Part shown: piece by piece, positions 47,880 to 57,191 of the stretch
Numbering within the stretch: the stretch's first letter is position 1
How the letters are laid out: each line of letters opens with the position of its first letter
Program-made: the position numbers and the translations under genes
The notes under the pieces: generated by a model
What the model was told of the DNA's origin: nothing
Seen by the model: only the letters and a program-made list of their open reading frames with translations
The model's database searches: none
DNA from: CAJXVA01 sp963761755
GTDB lineage: Bacteria > Myxococcota_A > Polyangia > Nannocystales > Nannocystaceae
Direction: 5' to 3'
NCBI GenBank assembly: GCA_963761755.1
Contig: CAVXIC010000031.1
Coordinates: 186,001-250,000, forward strand
Length of the DNA: 64,000 nucleotides

Positions 47880-47897
47880 GCCAGGGCGAGCGGACCC

Positions 47898-48491
47898 TCA
47901 GCTCTCCTTGAGGTTCAGCCACGTCTTCTTGCTCGGGCCGGGTTGGTACGCCCGCAGCGCGCCCAGCATCGCCGCGGGCTCGGGCGCGTCGAGCAGCAAG
48001 GCGCGGTTCACTGCGCGCAGGAGCTGGTCGCTCACGGCGCGGTCCAGCCACGCCAGCAGCCCGTCGTAGTAGCCGTCGACGTTGAGCAGGCCGATCGGCT
48101 TCTCGTGGATGCCCAGCTGCGCCCACGTGGTCACCTCGGCGACCTCTTCCAATGTGCCGAATCCGCCGGGCAGGGCGATGAACGCGTCGGACAGCTCGAA
48201 CATCGTGGTCTTGCGCTCGTGCATCGAGCTCACCTCGATGAGCTCGGTGAGGCCGCGATGGGCGATCTCGCGGGGAAAGAGCTGGGTGGGGATCACGCCC
48301 CGCACCGCGCCGCCGCGGCGCATGACGGTGTCGGCGATCAGCCCCATGATCCCGACCGTGCCGCCGCCGTAGACCAGCTCGATGCCCTCGTCGGCCAGCA
48401 GCTCGGCGAGCGACACGGCCGCGGCCGTGATGGCGGGGTTCGTGCCCGGCGAAGAGGCACAGTAGACACAAACGCGGCGGAACTCGGCCAT
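47898..48491 (-). CDS. LOG family protein (cytokinin riboside 5'-monophosphate phosphoribohydrolase)
   Basis: A 197-residue protein from ATG 48491 (MAEFRRVCVYCASSPG). Family motifs are LVYGGGTVGIMG, SMHERKTTM and the nucleotide/phosphoribosyl motif ALPGGFGTLEE. LOG enzymes release the base from nucleotide 5'-monophosphates. In bacteria their natural role is usually nucleotide salvage or is unknown. Confidence 0.92.
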   Translation of the reverse strand: MAEFRRVCVYCASSPGTNPAITAAAVSLAELLADEGIELVYGGGTVGIMGLIADTVMRRGGAVRGVIPTQLFPREIAHRGLTELIEVSSMHERKTTMFELSDAFIALPGGFGTLEEVAEVTTWAQLGIHEKPIGLLNVDGYYDGLLAWLDRAVSDQLLRAVNRALLLDAPEPAAMLGALRAYQPGPSKKTWLNLKES

Positions 48492-48603
48492 TGGGGAGAC
48501 GCTAACGCGCGACGCCGTCCGGGTCAGCAACGATCGGATCGCCCCAGGCGAGCACATCACGCACTGCGGGCCCGCTCCGTCAGCGCCGCTTCCATCATAC
48601 GAG

Positions 48604-49923
<1,320 letters not shown>

Positions 49924-50011
49924 GGACGGGTCAGGCTACCAGGGAGGTGCCCCCGACGCCTCGACGGATGGCGGGGGCACCGCTGCGCGGGCTGACGTAT
50001 CGTCGCGCTCG

Positions 50012-51988
50012 ATGTCGGAGCCGAACTTGGTCGTTCACCATCGCGAGCAACTCGCCGAACTCATCACCGAGGCGATCGAGGTCGAGCACAACCTGATGTG
50101 CTGTTACCTGTTCGCGGCGTGGTCGCTCAAGGCGCGCACGGACGAAGGTCTGACGGACGCGCAGCTTCGCGACGTCAACCGCTGGCGTCGCGAGATCACG
50201 TCGGTGGCGATCGACGAGATGACGCACTTCGCCAACGCCAACAACCTGCTGTCGGCCCTCGGCGCTCGTCCCCATCTGGGGCGCCCCAACTTTCCCGTCT
50301 CCCCCGGCTATCACCCCGCGGGCGTCGTCGTGGAGCTGCGGCGCTTCGACGAGTCGAGCCTCGACCACTTCATCTTCCTGGAGCGACCCGAGGGGGTCGA
50401 CCTGCCCGACGGGCAGGGCTACGCGCCGCCGCCGGCGTACGAGCGACGGACCCGGGCCGACGTCATGATGCCCTCGGTGCAGGACTACGAGACGGTCGGC
50501 CACCTGTATCGCGGCATCCAGGCCGGTGTGGTCGCGCTCGCCGAATCGCTGGGCGAGGAGCGGCTCTTCGTGGGAGATCCACGGGCGCAGATCGATCCCG
50601 CGGTGGTCCAGCTCGAGGGGCTGGTCAAGGTGACGGACTTGGCCTCGGCGATCGAGGCGATCGAGAACATCGTGACGCAGGGGGAGGGCAATGCCGACAA
50701 CCCCGAGAACTCCCACTACCGCCGCTTCTGCACGATCCGCGACCAGCTCGCGGCGCATCGGGCCGCGGACCCGGGCTTCGACCCGGCGCGCCCGGTGGTG
50801 CCCAGCCCCGTGCAGCGCCGCCCGCCCGTACCCGCAGGCAAGACGTGGATCCAAGCGCCCCACGCCGCGCGCGTGCTCGACCTGGGCAATGCGGTCTACA
50901 ACCACATGCTGCGCATGTTGGGCGCGGCCTACGGTGACGTTGTGGACCGCACCCGCGCCGGTCTGCTCGACGAGGCGATCGGTGCGATGAAGATCGTGGT
51001 GCCGCTCGGAGAGCTGCTGGGGCGCCTGCCTGCGGACGAAGACGACCCGGACCGCACGGCCGGGCTGTCCTTCGCGGTGACGCGAGAGATCCGGCATCCA
51101 CCCGCCGGTCCGGCCCTCGACGTACTCGAAGAGCGCTCGCGCGAGCTGGCGCTCGGGGCACGGCGCCACGCGGAGATCGATCCGGCGCTGACGCAGGCCG
51201 CCGATGCGCTCGACGCGATGGCGACCCGTCTGGGTGCGCTTCCCCGGGGCGTGCAGGGCAGCAGCCCCGCGCCGGCGGCCGTCGCACCCGCGTCGGAAGC
51301 ACCGCCGGCGCAAGAGCGCTCCGCCGATCCGACGATCCCGCCGCGCACGATGGTCGACGGCGTCGAGACGGTCGAGGGCACGGCGCTCACGCTGCACTTC
51401 GATCACCGCCGATGCATTCACGCGCGCTACTGCGTGACCGGGGCGCCCGACGTGTTCATCGGCAACGTCGAAGGACCGTGGATTCGGCCGGACGCCATCG
51501 CTACGGAGGCGCTGGTGGCCGTAGCCGAGCGCTGCCCCTCGGGCGCGATCACCTACGCGCGCAAGGATGGCGGTCCCGACGAGGCGCCGCCCAAGGTCAA
51601 CATGATCCGGATCTACGAGAACGGACCCTATGCGGTGACGGCAGCGCTCGAGGTCGAGGGGGAAGCGCCGCGAACCCGGGCGGTGCTGTGCCGCTGCGGG
51701 CAGTCCAAGCGCAAGCCCTTCTGCGACGGCAGCCACACCGCCGCCGAGTTCCGAGCCACCTCTGAGCCTCCGGCGGGGCCGAGCGAGACCCTCGAGCAGC
51801 GCGATGGCCCGGTGACGGTGCGCCCGGCCCCCGATGGTCCGCTGCTGGTCAACGGCAACCTCGAGATCTGCGTCGCGGCGGGTCGCACCGTCGCGAAGAC
51901 CACCCGCTGCGCCCTGTGTCGCTGCGGGGCATCGAGCACGAAGCCCTTCTGCGACGGGACGCACAAGAAGATCGGGTTCAAGAGCTGA
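50012..51988 (+). CDS. Ferritin-like / 4Fe-4S / double CDGSH fusion protein
   Basis: A 658-residue protein from ATG 50012 (MSEPNLVVHHREQL). The N-terminal ~250 residues are a ferritin-like domain of the iminophenyl-pyruvate dimer synthase (VioB-like) type, with metal-ligand candidates in EAIEVEHNLMCCYLF and AIDEMTHFANANN. A helical middle region follows. Near residue 464 is a divergent 4Fe-4S domain (CIHARYC, later CPSGAITY). Two CDGSH clusters end the protein: CRCGQSKRKPFCDGSH (about 559) and CRCGASSTKPFCDGTH (about 636). The architecture implies a redox enzyme with its own electron wire. The substrate is unknown. It is not in an obvious operon. Confidence 0.85.
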   Translation: MSEPNLVVHHREQLAELITEAIEVEHNLMCCYLFAAWSLKARTDEGLTDAQLRDVNRWRREITSVAIDEMTHFANANNLLSALGARPHLGRPNFPVSPGYHPAGVVVELRRFDESSLDHFIFLERPEGVDLPDGQGYAPPPAYERRTRADVMMPSVQDYETVGHLYRGIQAGVVALAESLGEERLFVGDPRAQIDPAVVQLEGLVKVTDLASAIEAIENIVTQGEGNADNPENSHYRRFCTIRDQLAAHRAADPGFDPARPVVPSPVQRRPPVPAGKTWIQAPHAARVLDLGNAVYNHMLRMLGAAYGDVVDRTRAGLLDEAIGAMKIVVPLGELLGRLPADEDDPDRTAGLSFAVTREIRHPPAGPALDVLEERSRELALGARRHAEIDPALTQAADALDAMATRLGALPRGVQGSSPAPAAVAPASEAPPAQERSADPTIPPRTMVDGVETVEGTALTLHFDHRRCIHARYCVTGAPDVFIGNVEGPWIRPDAIATEALVAVAERCPSGAITYARKDGGPDEAPPKVNMIRIYENGPYAVTAALEVEGEAPRTRAVLCRCGQSKRKPFCDGSHTAAEFRATSEPPAGPSETLEQRDGPVTVRPAPDGPLLVNGNLEICVAAGRTVAKTTRCALCRCGASSTKPFCDGTHKKIGFKS

Positions 51989-52018
51989 GACGCCCCGCGG
52001 GCTGCTAGCCTGCGCGCA

Positions 52019-53428
52019 GTGGTCACCCCCGGGTCCCGGTTCCTCGACGACTTGTACGCGATGTATCTCGTCGGGATCGGCTGGTTCATCTTGCCCGTGT
52101 ATGGGCAAGGGGTGGCGCTGGTGCTGCCCAGCGACTACCCAGGCTTCGACGGCGCGCTGGACGTGGTCGCTGCGGTCATCGGCTTCGTCGCGGTGTGGTG
52201 GGGCGCGCGAGGCGGTCCACTCTCGGCATCGAGGGCTGCGGTCATTCACGAGCTGGGTTCGCCCGCGTCGCGACGATCCCTGCTCCTGCCCCGACTGGGT
52301 CGCCAGACCCTCGTCGCCTCGATGACCGCGGCGGTCGTGGGCGCGTTCCTGCTCGCGATCAACGGGGGGCTGTCGTTGGGCTTCGGGACGCAGGCCGTCG
52401 TCTCGGGGGTCTGCGCCACGACGGCCGCGGGCGCCGTGTTCCAAGCGGCGGTCTGGCTGGTGGTCTTTCACGCTCGGTCGGGGCCTCGCGTGCTGCTCGG
52501 TCTCGCCGCCGCGGTCTTGCCGCTGGGGGTCGCGGTCTTCGTGGGGCTGGGCGGCACGCTGTCGTCGCTCCCCGGGCTGGGGCTGCTGGCGGCCGCGGCG
52601 ACGGCCAGCGGGGTGTTGGCCACCGTCGCGCTGCGCTGGGTCCCCGTGGATCGGCTGTGGCGCCGCGCGGCCGCGCTGGAGTCGATGCGCTCGTCCCTGC
52701 AGACCTTCGACTTCCAGCGGGTGCTCCTGGATCTGCGCAGTGCAGGAGAGCCCCCGGTGCCGGGCGGCCTCCGGATGACGCGGGCCTGGATGCCGCTGGC
52801 GCTGTGGCGGCAGCTCGCGACCATGCAGCACGGGTTCGCCCACCGAGCCCTGCGGGTCGGCGCGGCGGCGGCGGCTGTGGCGGTGGTGGTGTTCTTTGCC
52901 GAGGCGAGGGAGGGGCTGGTGCTGCTGGTGCTCGCGGCCTGCTGCGGCTTCATCGGGATCGAGTTCTCCGGGCCCGTCGCCGCGACCGCGGACCACGTCG
53001 TGTTCGGCGTCCACTACCCGCGAGGATCCGCGCCGGTGCTTCGGACGCAGGTGGCGACCATGCTCGCGCTCACCGTGGGCATCGGGGCGCTGGCGGTGGG
53101 CTGGCAGTGGGCCGAACCGTCTCGCGAAGCGCTCGTCGTCCTGCTCCTGTGCGGCTACGGAGGCCTGGGGGCGGCGGTCCAAGCTCGCTTGGGCTCACCG
53201 AACCTCGGCGCCTTCGTGGACGTCGCGGGCTTCGCCGCGATCGGCCCCTTGCTGTGGGCCCGGGCGATGGTGGGCCCGGCAATTCTCCTCTTCGGCGCGG
53301 TCGCGCTGTCGCATCACTGGCTTCGGCCGTCCGCGGAGGCGTCGCCGGCGTGGGGCGTCGTCGCGGTGCTCGCCGTCGCGATCGCTGCGGTCGTCGCGAC
53401 GTGGCCGCTCGAGAAGGACCCACGATGA
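52019..53428 (+). CDS. ABC exporter membrane component
   Basis: A 469-residue protein from GTG 52019 (VVTPGSRFLDDLYAM). About 10-12 membrane-spanning segments are visible (for example LGLLAAAATASGVLATVAL and LLVLAACCGFIGIEFSG). It has no recognisable family motif, but the ATG of an ABC ATPase overlaps its stop by ATGA (53425-53428). This makes it the probable permease of that pair. The substrate is unknown. Confidence 0.7.
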   Translation: MVTPGSRFLDDLYAMYLVGIGWFILPVYGQGVALVLPSDYPGFDGALDVVAAVIGFVAVWWGARGGPLSASRAAVIHELGSPASRRSLLLPRLGRQTLVASMTAAVVGAFLLAINGGLSLGFGTQAVVSGVCATTAAGAVFQAAVWLVVFHARSGPRVLLGLAAAVLPLGVAVFVGLGGTLSSLPGLGLLAAAATASGVLATVALRWVPVDRLWRRAAALESMRSSLQTFDFQRVLLDLRSAGEPPVPGGLRMTRAWMPLALWRQLATMQHGFAHRALRVGAAAAAVAVVVFFAEAREGLVLLVLAACCGFIGIEFSGPVAATADHVVFGVHYPRGSAPVLRTQVATMLALTVGIGALAVGWQWAEPSREALVVLLLCGYGGLGAAVQARLGSPNLGAFVDVAGFAAIGPLLWARAMVGPAILLFGAVALSHHWLRPSAEASPAWGVVAVLAVAIAAVVATWPLEKDPR

Positions 53429-54057
53429 TCGAGATCGAACGACTCACCAAGACGTACGGCACCAAGGTCGCGCTGACGATCGACGCGTGGACGCTGCCCT
53501 CGGGCAACTGCGTCCTGTCCGGAGAGAACGGCGCCGGCAAGACCACCTTGCTGATGATTCTGGCGGGGTTGGAGCAGCCCACGCGCGGGGTCGTTCGCAT
53601 CGCCGGACACCCGGCGGGCAGCCCCGGCGCCCGGGCGGTCGTCACCTTCGCCCCCGACCAGCCCGCGCTCTTCGACGACCTCACGCTCGCCGACCAGATG
53701 ACCTACGTGTCCCGGCTCCACGGCAAGGACGCACCCTTCCACGTCGCCCAGACCCTCGCGGAGCGGCTGGGGTCCGAAGACCTGCTGGAGCGCTTTCCAC
53801 GGGGCATGAGCAAGGGCCAGCGGCAGAGCGCCGGCCTCTTGGTCGCGATGTCCCGGCCCTTCGAGGTCCTGCTGCTCGACGAGCCCACCACCGGCCTCGA
53901 CGAACGGTCCCGCCGCGGCCTGATCGACCTGCTCGGCGAGCTCGGATCCGACGGCTTCACGATCCTCTCGAGCACCCACGACACCGATCTGCTTCGCGAA
54001 GCGGATCGAAGCGTGACCGTGGCGGGCGGAGCGGTCAGCCCGGCGTCTGCCCCCTAG
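53425..54057 (+). CDS. ABC transporter ATP-binding protein
   Basis: A 210-residue protein. Walker A is SGENGAGKTTLL, the signature is MSKGQRQSAGLL, Walker B is VLLLDEPTTGLD, and the H-loop is SSTHD. It is coupled to the upstream permease. Its stop codon TAG (54055-54057) lies within the CTAG that flanks the fold-back element, so the element touches the end of the gene without changing the product visibly. Confidence 0.9.
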   Translation: MIEIERLTKTYGTKVALTIDAWTLPSGNCVLSGENGAGKTTLLMILAGLEQPTRGVVRIAGHPAGSPGARAVVTFAPDQPALFDDLTLADQMTYVSRLHGKDAPFHVAQTLAERLGSEDLLERFPRGMSKGQRQSAGLLVAMSRPFEVLLLDEPTTGLDERSRRGLIDLLGELGSDGFTILSSTHDTDLLREADRSVTVAGGAVSPASAP

Positions 54058-54221
54058 AGCGGCGATCAGTTTGATTCCATGCGCTGATGCACGCCTGGGG
54101 CCGCACCTGACGGTGTCGCGCGGCGCTCGTGGTGTGCCCGACACAACTTCGGCCACGCTCCTACCCAGGAACGGCCCCAGACGCACCTCAGCACCCGGAA
54201 TCAAACTGGTCGCCGCTCTAG
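54054..54221. mobile_element. MITE-like fold-back element flanked by CTAG
   Basis: CTAG at 54054-54057 and again at 54218-54221 flank a 160-bp segment. The segment begins AGCGGCGATCAGTTTGATTC and ends with its near-perfect reverse complement (one mismatch over the first 21 bases inside the CTAG). The pairing continues with mismatches to about 50 bases on each side (CTGGGGCCG at 54095-54103 against CGGCCCCAG at 54172-54180). No transposase fits in it. This is the structure of a non-autonomous element with a 4-bp CTAG target duplication. Confidence 0.65.
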
Positions 54222-54228
54222 AGGCCTG

Positions 54229-54405
54229 CGTGTCGTCAGAGCGCTGCTGCCCCAGGTCTTCCCGCCCTCGTTCCGCGAGGCGTCGGGCGAGGTCTCGGTC
54301 AACATCGAGGCCGCCGCCGTCATCACCACCCTCATCCTGCTCGGCCAAGTCCTCGAGCTTCGCGCCCAAAGCCGGACGAACTCGGCCATCAAGACGCTTG
54401 TGGGG
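54229..54405 (+). pseudogene. Fragment of a CopA-type copper-translocating P1B ATPase
   Basis: An open stretch of about 60 codons without a start encodes VFPPSFREASGEVSVNIEAAA, VITTLILLGQVLELRAQSRT and NSAIKTLVGMA. This is the membrane helix and following linker that precede the actuator domain in CopA, normally a ~750-residue protein. The phosphorylation (DKTGT), CPC and nucleotide-binding parts are missing. It begins eight bases after the CTAG of the fold-back element, so insertion or deletion probably removed the rest. Confidence 0.65.
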
Positions 54406-54421
54406 ATGGCGCACGCGGTCA

Positions 54422-54559
54422 TCAATGCCGTCGGGCAGCGGTCTCGAACGCCTGCTCGAGCCGCACCCGCAGCCTTGTCCCCTCGAGCATCGGGACCTCG
54501 GCGCGGACCTCGTCACGGTCGATCTTTTGGTCTCGCTTCATCGGTTGGTCTCGCTTCAT
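54422..54559 (-). CDS. Possible small ORF with duplicated start
   Basis: On the minus strand ATG 54559 (or 54541) begins MKRDQPMKRDQKIDRDEV and runs for 45 (or 39) residues to TGA at 54422-54424, ending QAFETAARRH. GGAG lies about ten bases upstream of the outer ATG and codon use is normal. The first six residues are doubled by an 18-bp DNA repeat. No family is recognised. It may be a gene remnant in this scarred region. Confidence 0.3.
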   Translation of the reverse strand: MKRDQPMKRDQKIDRDEVRAEVPMLEGTRLRVRLEQAFETAARRH

Positions 54560-54562
54560 CGG
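54527..54562. repeat. 18-bp perfect tandem duplication
   Basis: TTGGTCTCGCTTCATCGG occurs twice back to back (54527-54544 and 54545-54562). On the minus strand each copy contains a start codon and MKRDQP-type codons. It fits a recent replication slip. Confidence 0.95.
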
Positions 54563-54665
54563 TCCGACTCCATGTTCGTCGTCGAGAGCGTCGAGAGCGC
54601 TGCGGGCCGACGCTTGAGCTGTCGCGGGTGCCAAACCTGTCGCGGAGCTCGCTAGTAACGTTCTC

Positions 54666-54737
54666 TTGACTTCCGACGGGCGCTGGTAAAGGATTCGTTC
54701 CTAGTCTCTCCCGTCGGGCACGCCATCTTTACCAGCG
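54666..54737 (+). promoter_or_regulatory. Fic promoter/leader with two interleaved inverted repeats
   Basis: TTGACT (54666-54671) is a good -35, with TAAAGG or AAGGAT (54687-54694) as a weak -10. Two perfect inverted repeats interleave. CCGACGGG (54673-54680) matches CCCGTCGG (54710-54717). CGCTGGTAAAG (54681-54691) matches CTTTACCAGCG (54727-54737). The second pair begins on the -10 and ends 9 bp before the fic start codon, next to a GAGCGG ribosome site. As DNA this looks like an operator; as RNA the order A-B-A'-B' would be a pseudoknot. Confidence 0.55.
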
Positions 54738-54745
54738 AGCGGATC

Positions 54746-55921
54746 ATGTCGAAGCGAAAGACGGGACGGTACGAGAGCACCTCGGCGGGCGGCGAGAAGG
54801 TCCGGGCCTTTGTCCCCGACCCGTTGCCTCCTGCGGGCTCGCCGATCGTCATCGAGGGGGAGCTGGCGGACAGGGTGCGCGCCGCGGAGCAGGCCCTCGT
54901 GCGGCTCGAGTTGGCCGGCGAGATGGTCCCATCGCTCGATTGGTTCATCTACGCGTTTGTGCGCAAGGAGGCGGTGCTCTCGTCCCAGATAGAGGGGACG
55001 CAGGCGACGCTGATGGACCTCCTCAACTATGAGGCCCAGGGCGATGCGCCGCCGAACGCGGACGTCGAGGAGGTCTGCAACTACCTCGATGCGCTGACCT
55101 TCGCGCGCGAGCAGCTCACCGACCCGTCCGGCCTGCCGCTCTCGATGCGTCTGCTCAACGAGACGCACCGACTCTTGCTCCGAGGGGTCCGCGGCGAGAA
55201 CAAGCAGCCGGGTGAGGTGCGCCGCAGCCAGAACTGGATCGGGGGTCCTCGCCCCGGCAGCGCTGCCTACGTGCCGCCGCCCCCGAACGCGCTTCCCCAA
55301 GTGCTCTCCGCGTTCGAGCGCTACATCCACGCCGAAGACTCGCTCCCGCCAGTGGTCCGCGCGGGTCTGCTCCACGTACAGTTCGAGACCATCCACCCCT
55401 ACCTCGACGGGAACGGGCGCATCGGTCGTTTGCTCGTCACGGTGCTGCTCGAGCACTGGCGCCTGCTTACGCGCCCGCTGCTCTACCTGAGCCTCTTCTT
55501 CAAGCGCCATCGGCAGGAGTACTACCGCCGCCTCAACGCCGTTCGGGTCGATGGCGACTGGGAGGCATGGCTGGACTTCTTCCTCGACGGCGTGGCGACC
55601 ATCGCCGACGAAGCGGTCGCCACCTCCCGTGACATCTTCACCTTGGTGACCGCCGACCGCCAGCGCGTCATCCACCACGCCGGTGTCAACCTGCTCGCCG
55701 TGCAGCTCTTCGAGCGCTTGCCGAGCCGGCCCATCGTGTCCGCGCCGTGGGTCGTCGAGGCGTTGTCGACGACGAAGCCCACGGCGGGCCGCGCCATCGA
55801 GGCGCTCGAGGCCGCCGGCGTCCTCGTAGAGACCACCGGCAAGAAGCGCGACCGCGTCTACGCGTACCAGGCGTACCTCGACCGGTTGCGCTCCGGGACC
55901 GAGCTCGGCGACGAAGGCTGA
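54746..55921 (+). CDS. Fic-domain AMP-transferase with built-in inhibitory helix and C-terminal wHTH
   Basis: A 391-residue protein from ATG 54746. The active site is HPYLDGNGRIGR (217-228), complete. An N-terminal inhibitory motif of the S-x-x-x-E-G type is present (Ser79 to Gly84, SSQIEG). That places it in the class of Fic proteins held inactive by an intramolecular helix. The C-terminus (VVEALSTTKPTAGRAIEALEAAG) resembles a winged helix that could bind DNA, for example its own promoter. Fic enzymes modify hydroxyl side chains with AMP or related groups; targets are unknown. No separate antitoxin gene is seen. Confidence 0.9.
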   Translation: MSKRKTGRYESTSAGGEKVRAFVPDPLPPAGSPIVIEGELADRVRAAEQALVRLELAGEMVPSLDWFIYAFVRKEAVLSSQIEGTQATLMDLLNYEAQGDAPPNADVEEVCNYLDALTFAREQLTDPSGLPLSMRLLNETHRLLLRGVRGENKQPGEVRRSQNWIGGPRPGSAAYVPPPPNALPQVLSAFERYIHAEDSLPPVVRAGLLHVQFETIHPYLDGNGRIGRLLVTVLLEHWRLLTRPLLYLSLFFKRHRQEYYRRLNAVRVDGDWEAWLDFFLDGVATIADEAVATSRDIFTLVTADRQRVIHHAGVNLLAVQLFERLPSRPIVSAPWVVEALSTTKPTAGRAIEALEAAGVLVETTGKKRDRVYAYQAYLDRLRSGTELGDEG

Positions 55922-56179
<258 letters not shown>

Positions 56180-56184
56180 CGAAG

Positions 56185-56226
56185 CTCCTCAGCACGGACT
56201 CGAACCGCGGACCTAGGGATTAACAG
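56185..56226 (-). tRNA. 3' part of a tRNA-Asn(GTT) gene, probable attachment-site remnant
   Basis: Read on the minus strand: anticodon loop CTGTTAA (anticodon GTT at 56222-56224), then TCCCTAGGTC, T-stem CGCGG, T-loop TTCGAGT, T-stem CCGTG, acceptor strand CTGAGGA and discriminator G. The matching 5' half is missing: no TCCTCAG acceptor strand or D-arm lies upstream, and the anticodon stem has a C-C mismatch where the sequence departs. This is the pattern left when an element integrates into a tRNA gene, leaving the 3' end on the chromosome side. Confidence 0.7.
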
Positions 56227-56420
56227 TCGCTCCGGCGGCCCCGAGCAGTCTCCAACGAACAAGGGGGCTTAGCATCCAACTGCTCGGGATCGTTGGGGTT
56301 GCTCGTCCCGTTCTGTCCCGGTGCGATCCGCGGGCTGGAGCGTTGTCTGGCGAATGAGGTGTGACCACAGGTGTAACCACGGCTTGCCGAGCCCGGGCCG
56401 TCCGGTCACCTTTTCGGGCC
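56227..56420. promoter_or_regulatory. Element end with inverted and direct repeats
   Basis: CCCGAGCAGT (56240-56249) pairs with ACTGCTCGGG (56279-56288) at a distance of 29 bp. GGTGTGACCAC (56358-56368) and GGTGTAACCAC (56370-56380) are 12-bp-spaced direct repeats. They could be recombinase/excisionase arm sites or an operator for the first element gene at 56421. No gene is present. Confidence 0.4.
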
Positions 56421-57191
56421 ATGAGTCGCCAGACCTTCGACCGGCTGACCTACGGCATCACGCTGAACCCGGTGAAGTTGATCCGTGAGGACCACACGAT
56501 CACCGCGCCCACACGAGAGATCGCCGCGGTGGAGATGCGGCGGGACGATCCGATCGTTCGGGTGGAGATGGCGTCGGATGTCGACGACGAGTGCTCACGG
56601 CAGCTGGCGGTCGAGTTTGTGGAGGAGCGGGCCGGCATCATCGCCGTTTACCTGTCGGCCTACGAAGCGCCCTCGGTCACCTTGTCGTGGATGGGCGCGG
56701 CTGGGCAGTCAGGCCGGATTGCGTTCATGCGGGGCGAGTCTCATGGCAGCTCGACGGCGAAGGGGACGCTGGAGCGCGTGCCGGCGCTCGATGCTGCCTT
56801 CATGCGCGACGTCTCTGCAGTGTCGTTCCCGCCATGGGCCCGCGAGCTGAACGCCGAACTGGCCGAGTCGACGAAGCTCGGCGGGGCGTCTGGCTACGTG
56901 GCGCTCTTTGAGGCGGTGAAACACGCCGCGGCCGACGTGCTCGGCAGGGCGCCGACGGAGCGAACCGCCGACGAGTGGCTTCTCCAGATCGAGCCGGCGA
57001 TTCCGACATCGCCGAATCCGAACCCGAGGCGAGCCGGCGACGAGACCGAGTTTTCCCGGATCCGCGCCGAGTTTGCTCACCACAAGGACCGCGGGGTCGA
57101 ACTTGCCCACGGCAAAGCGCAGGCCGCTGCCGCCCTGCCGCGGCTCATCCGGGTGGTACAGGCGGCGCTCCGGAGTGGCTTGGGGATCTAG
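56421..57191 (+). CDS. Unknown element protein
   Basis: A 256-residue protein from ATG 56421 (MSRQTFDRLTYGITLNP); an upstream in-frame start adds 20 residues of Arg/Ala-rich sequence. It looks like an alpha/beta N-terminal half followed by a helical C-terminus rich in Ala (AHGKAQAAAALPRLIRVVQAA). No family or signal peptide is recognised. Its stop overlaps by a few bases the stop of the convergent HNH gene. Confidence 0.6.
   Translation: MSRQTFDRLTYGITLNPVKLIREDHTITAPTREIAAVEMRRDDPIVRVEMASDVDDECSRQLAVEFVEERAGIIAVYLSAYEAPSVTLSWMGAAGQSGRIAFMRGESHGSSTAKGTLERVPALDAAFMRDVSAVSFPPWARELNAELAESTKLGGASGYVALFEAVKHAAADVLGRAPTERTADEWLLQIEPAIPTSPNPNPRRAGDETEFSRIRAEFAHHKDRGVELAHGKAQAAAALPRLIRVVQAALRSGLGI

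Noticed and set aside
49931..53182. A 1083-codon minus-strand frame opposite the ferritin/CDGSH gene
   Set aside because: Composition is that of an antisense shadow; it crosses two real genes.
56185..56280. A complete functional tRNA-Asn
   Set aside because: No D-arm or matching acceptor strand is present on the 5' side and the anticodon stem has a mismatch.
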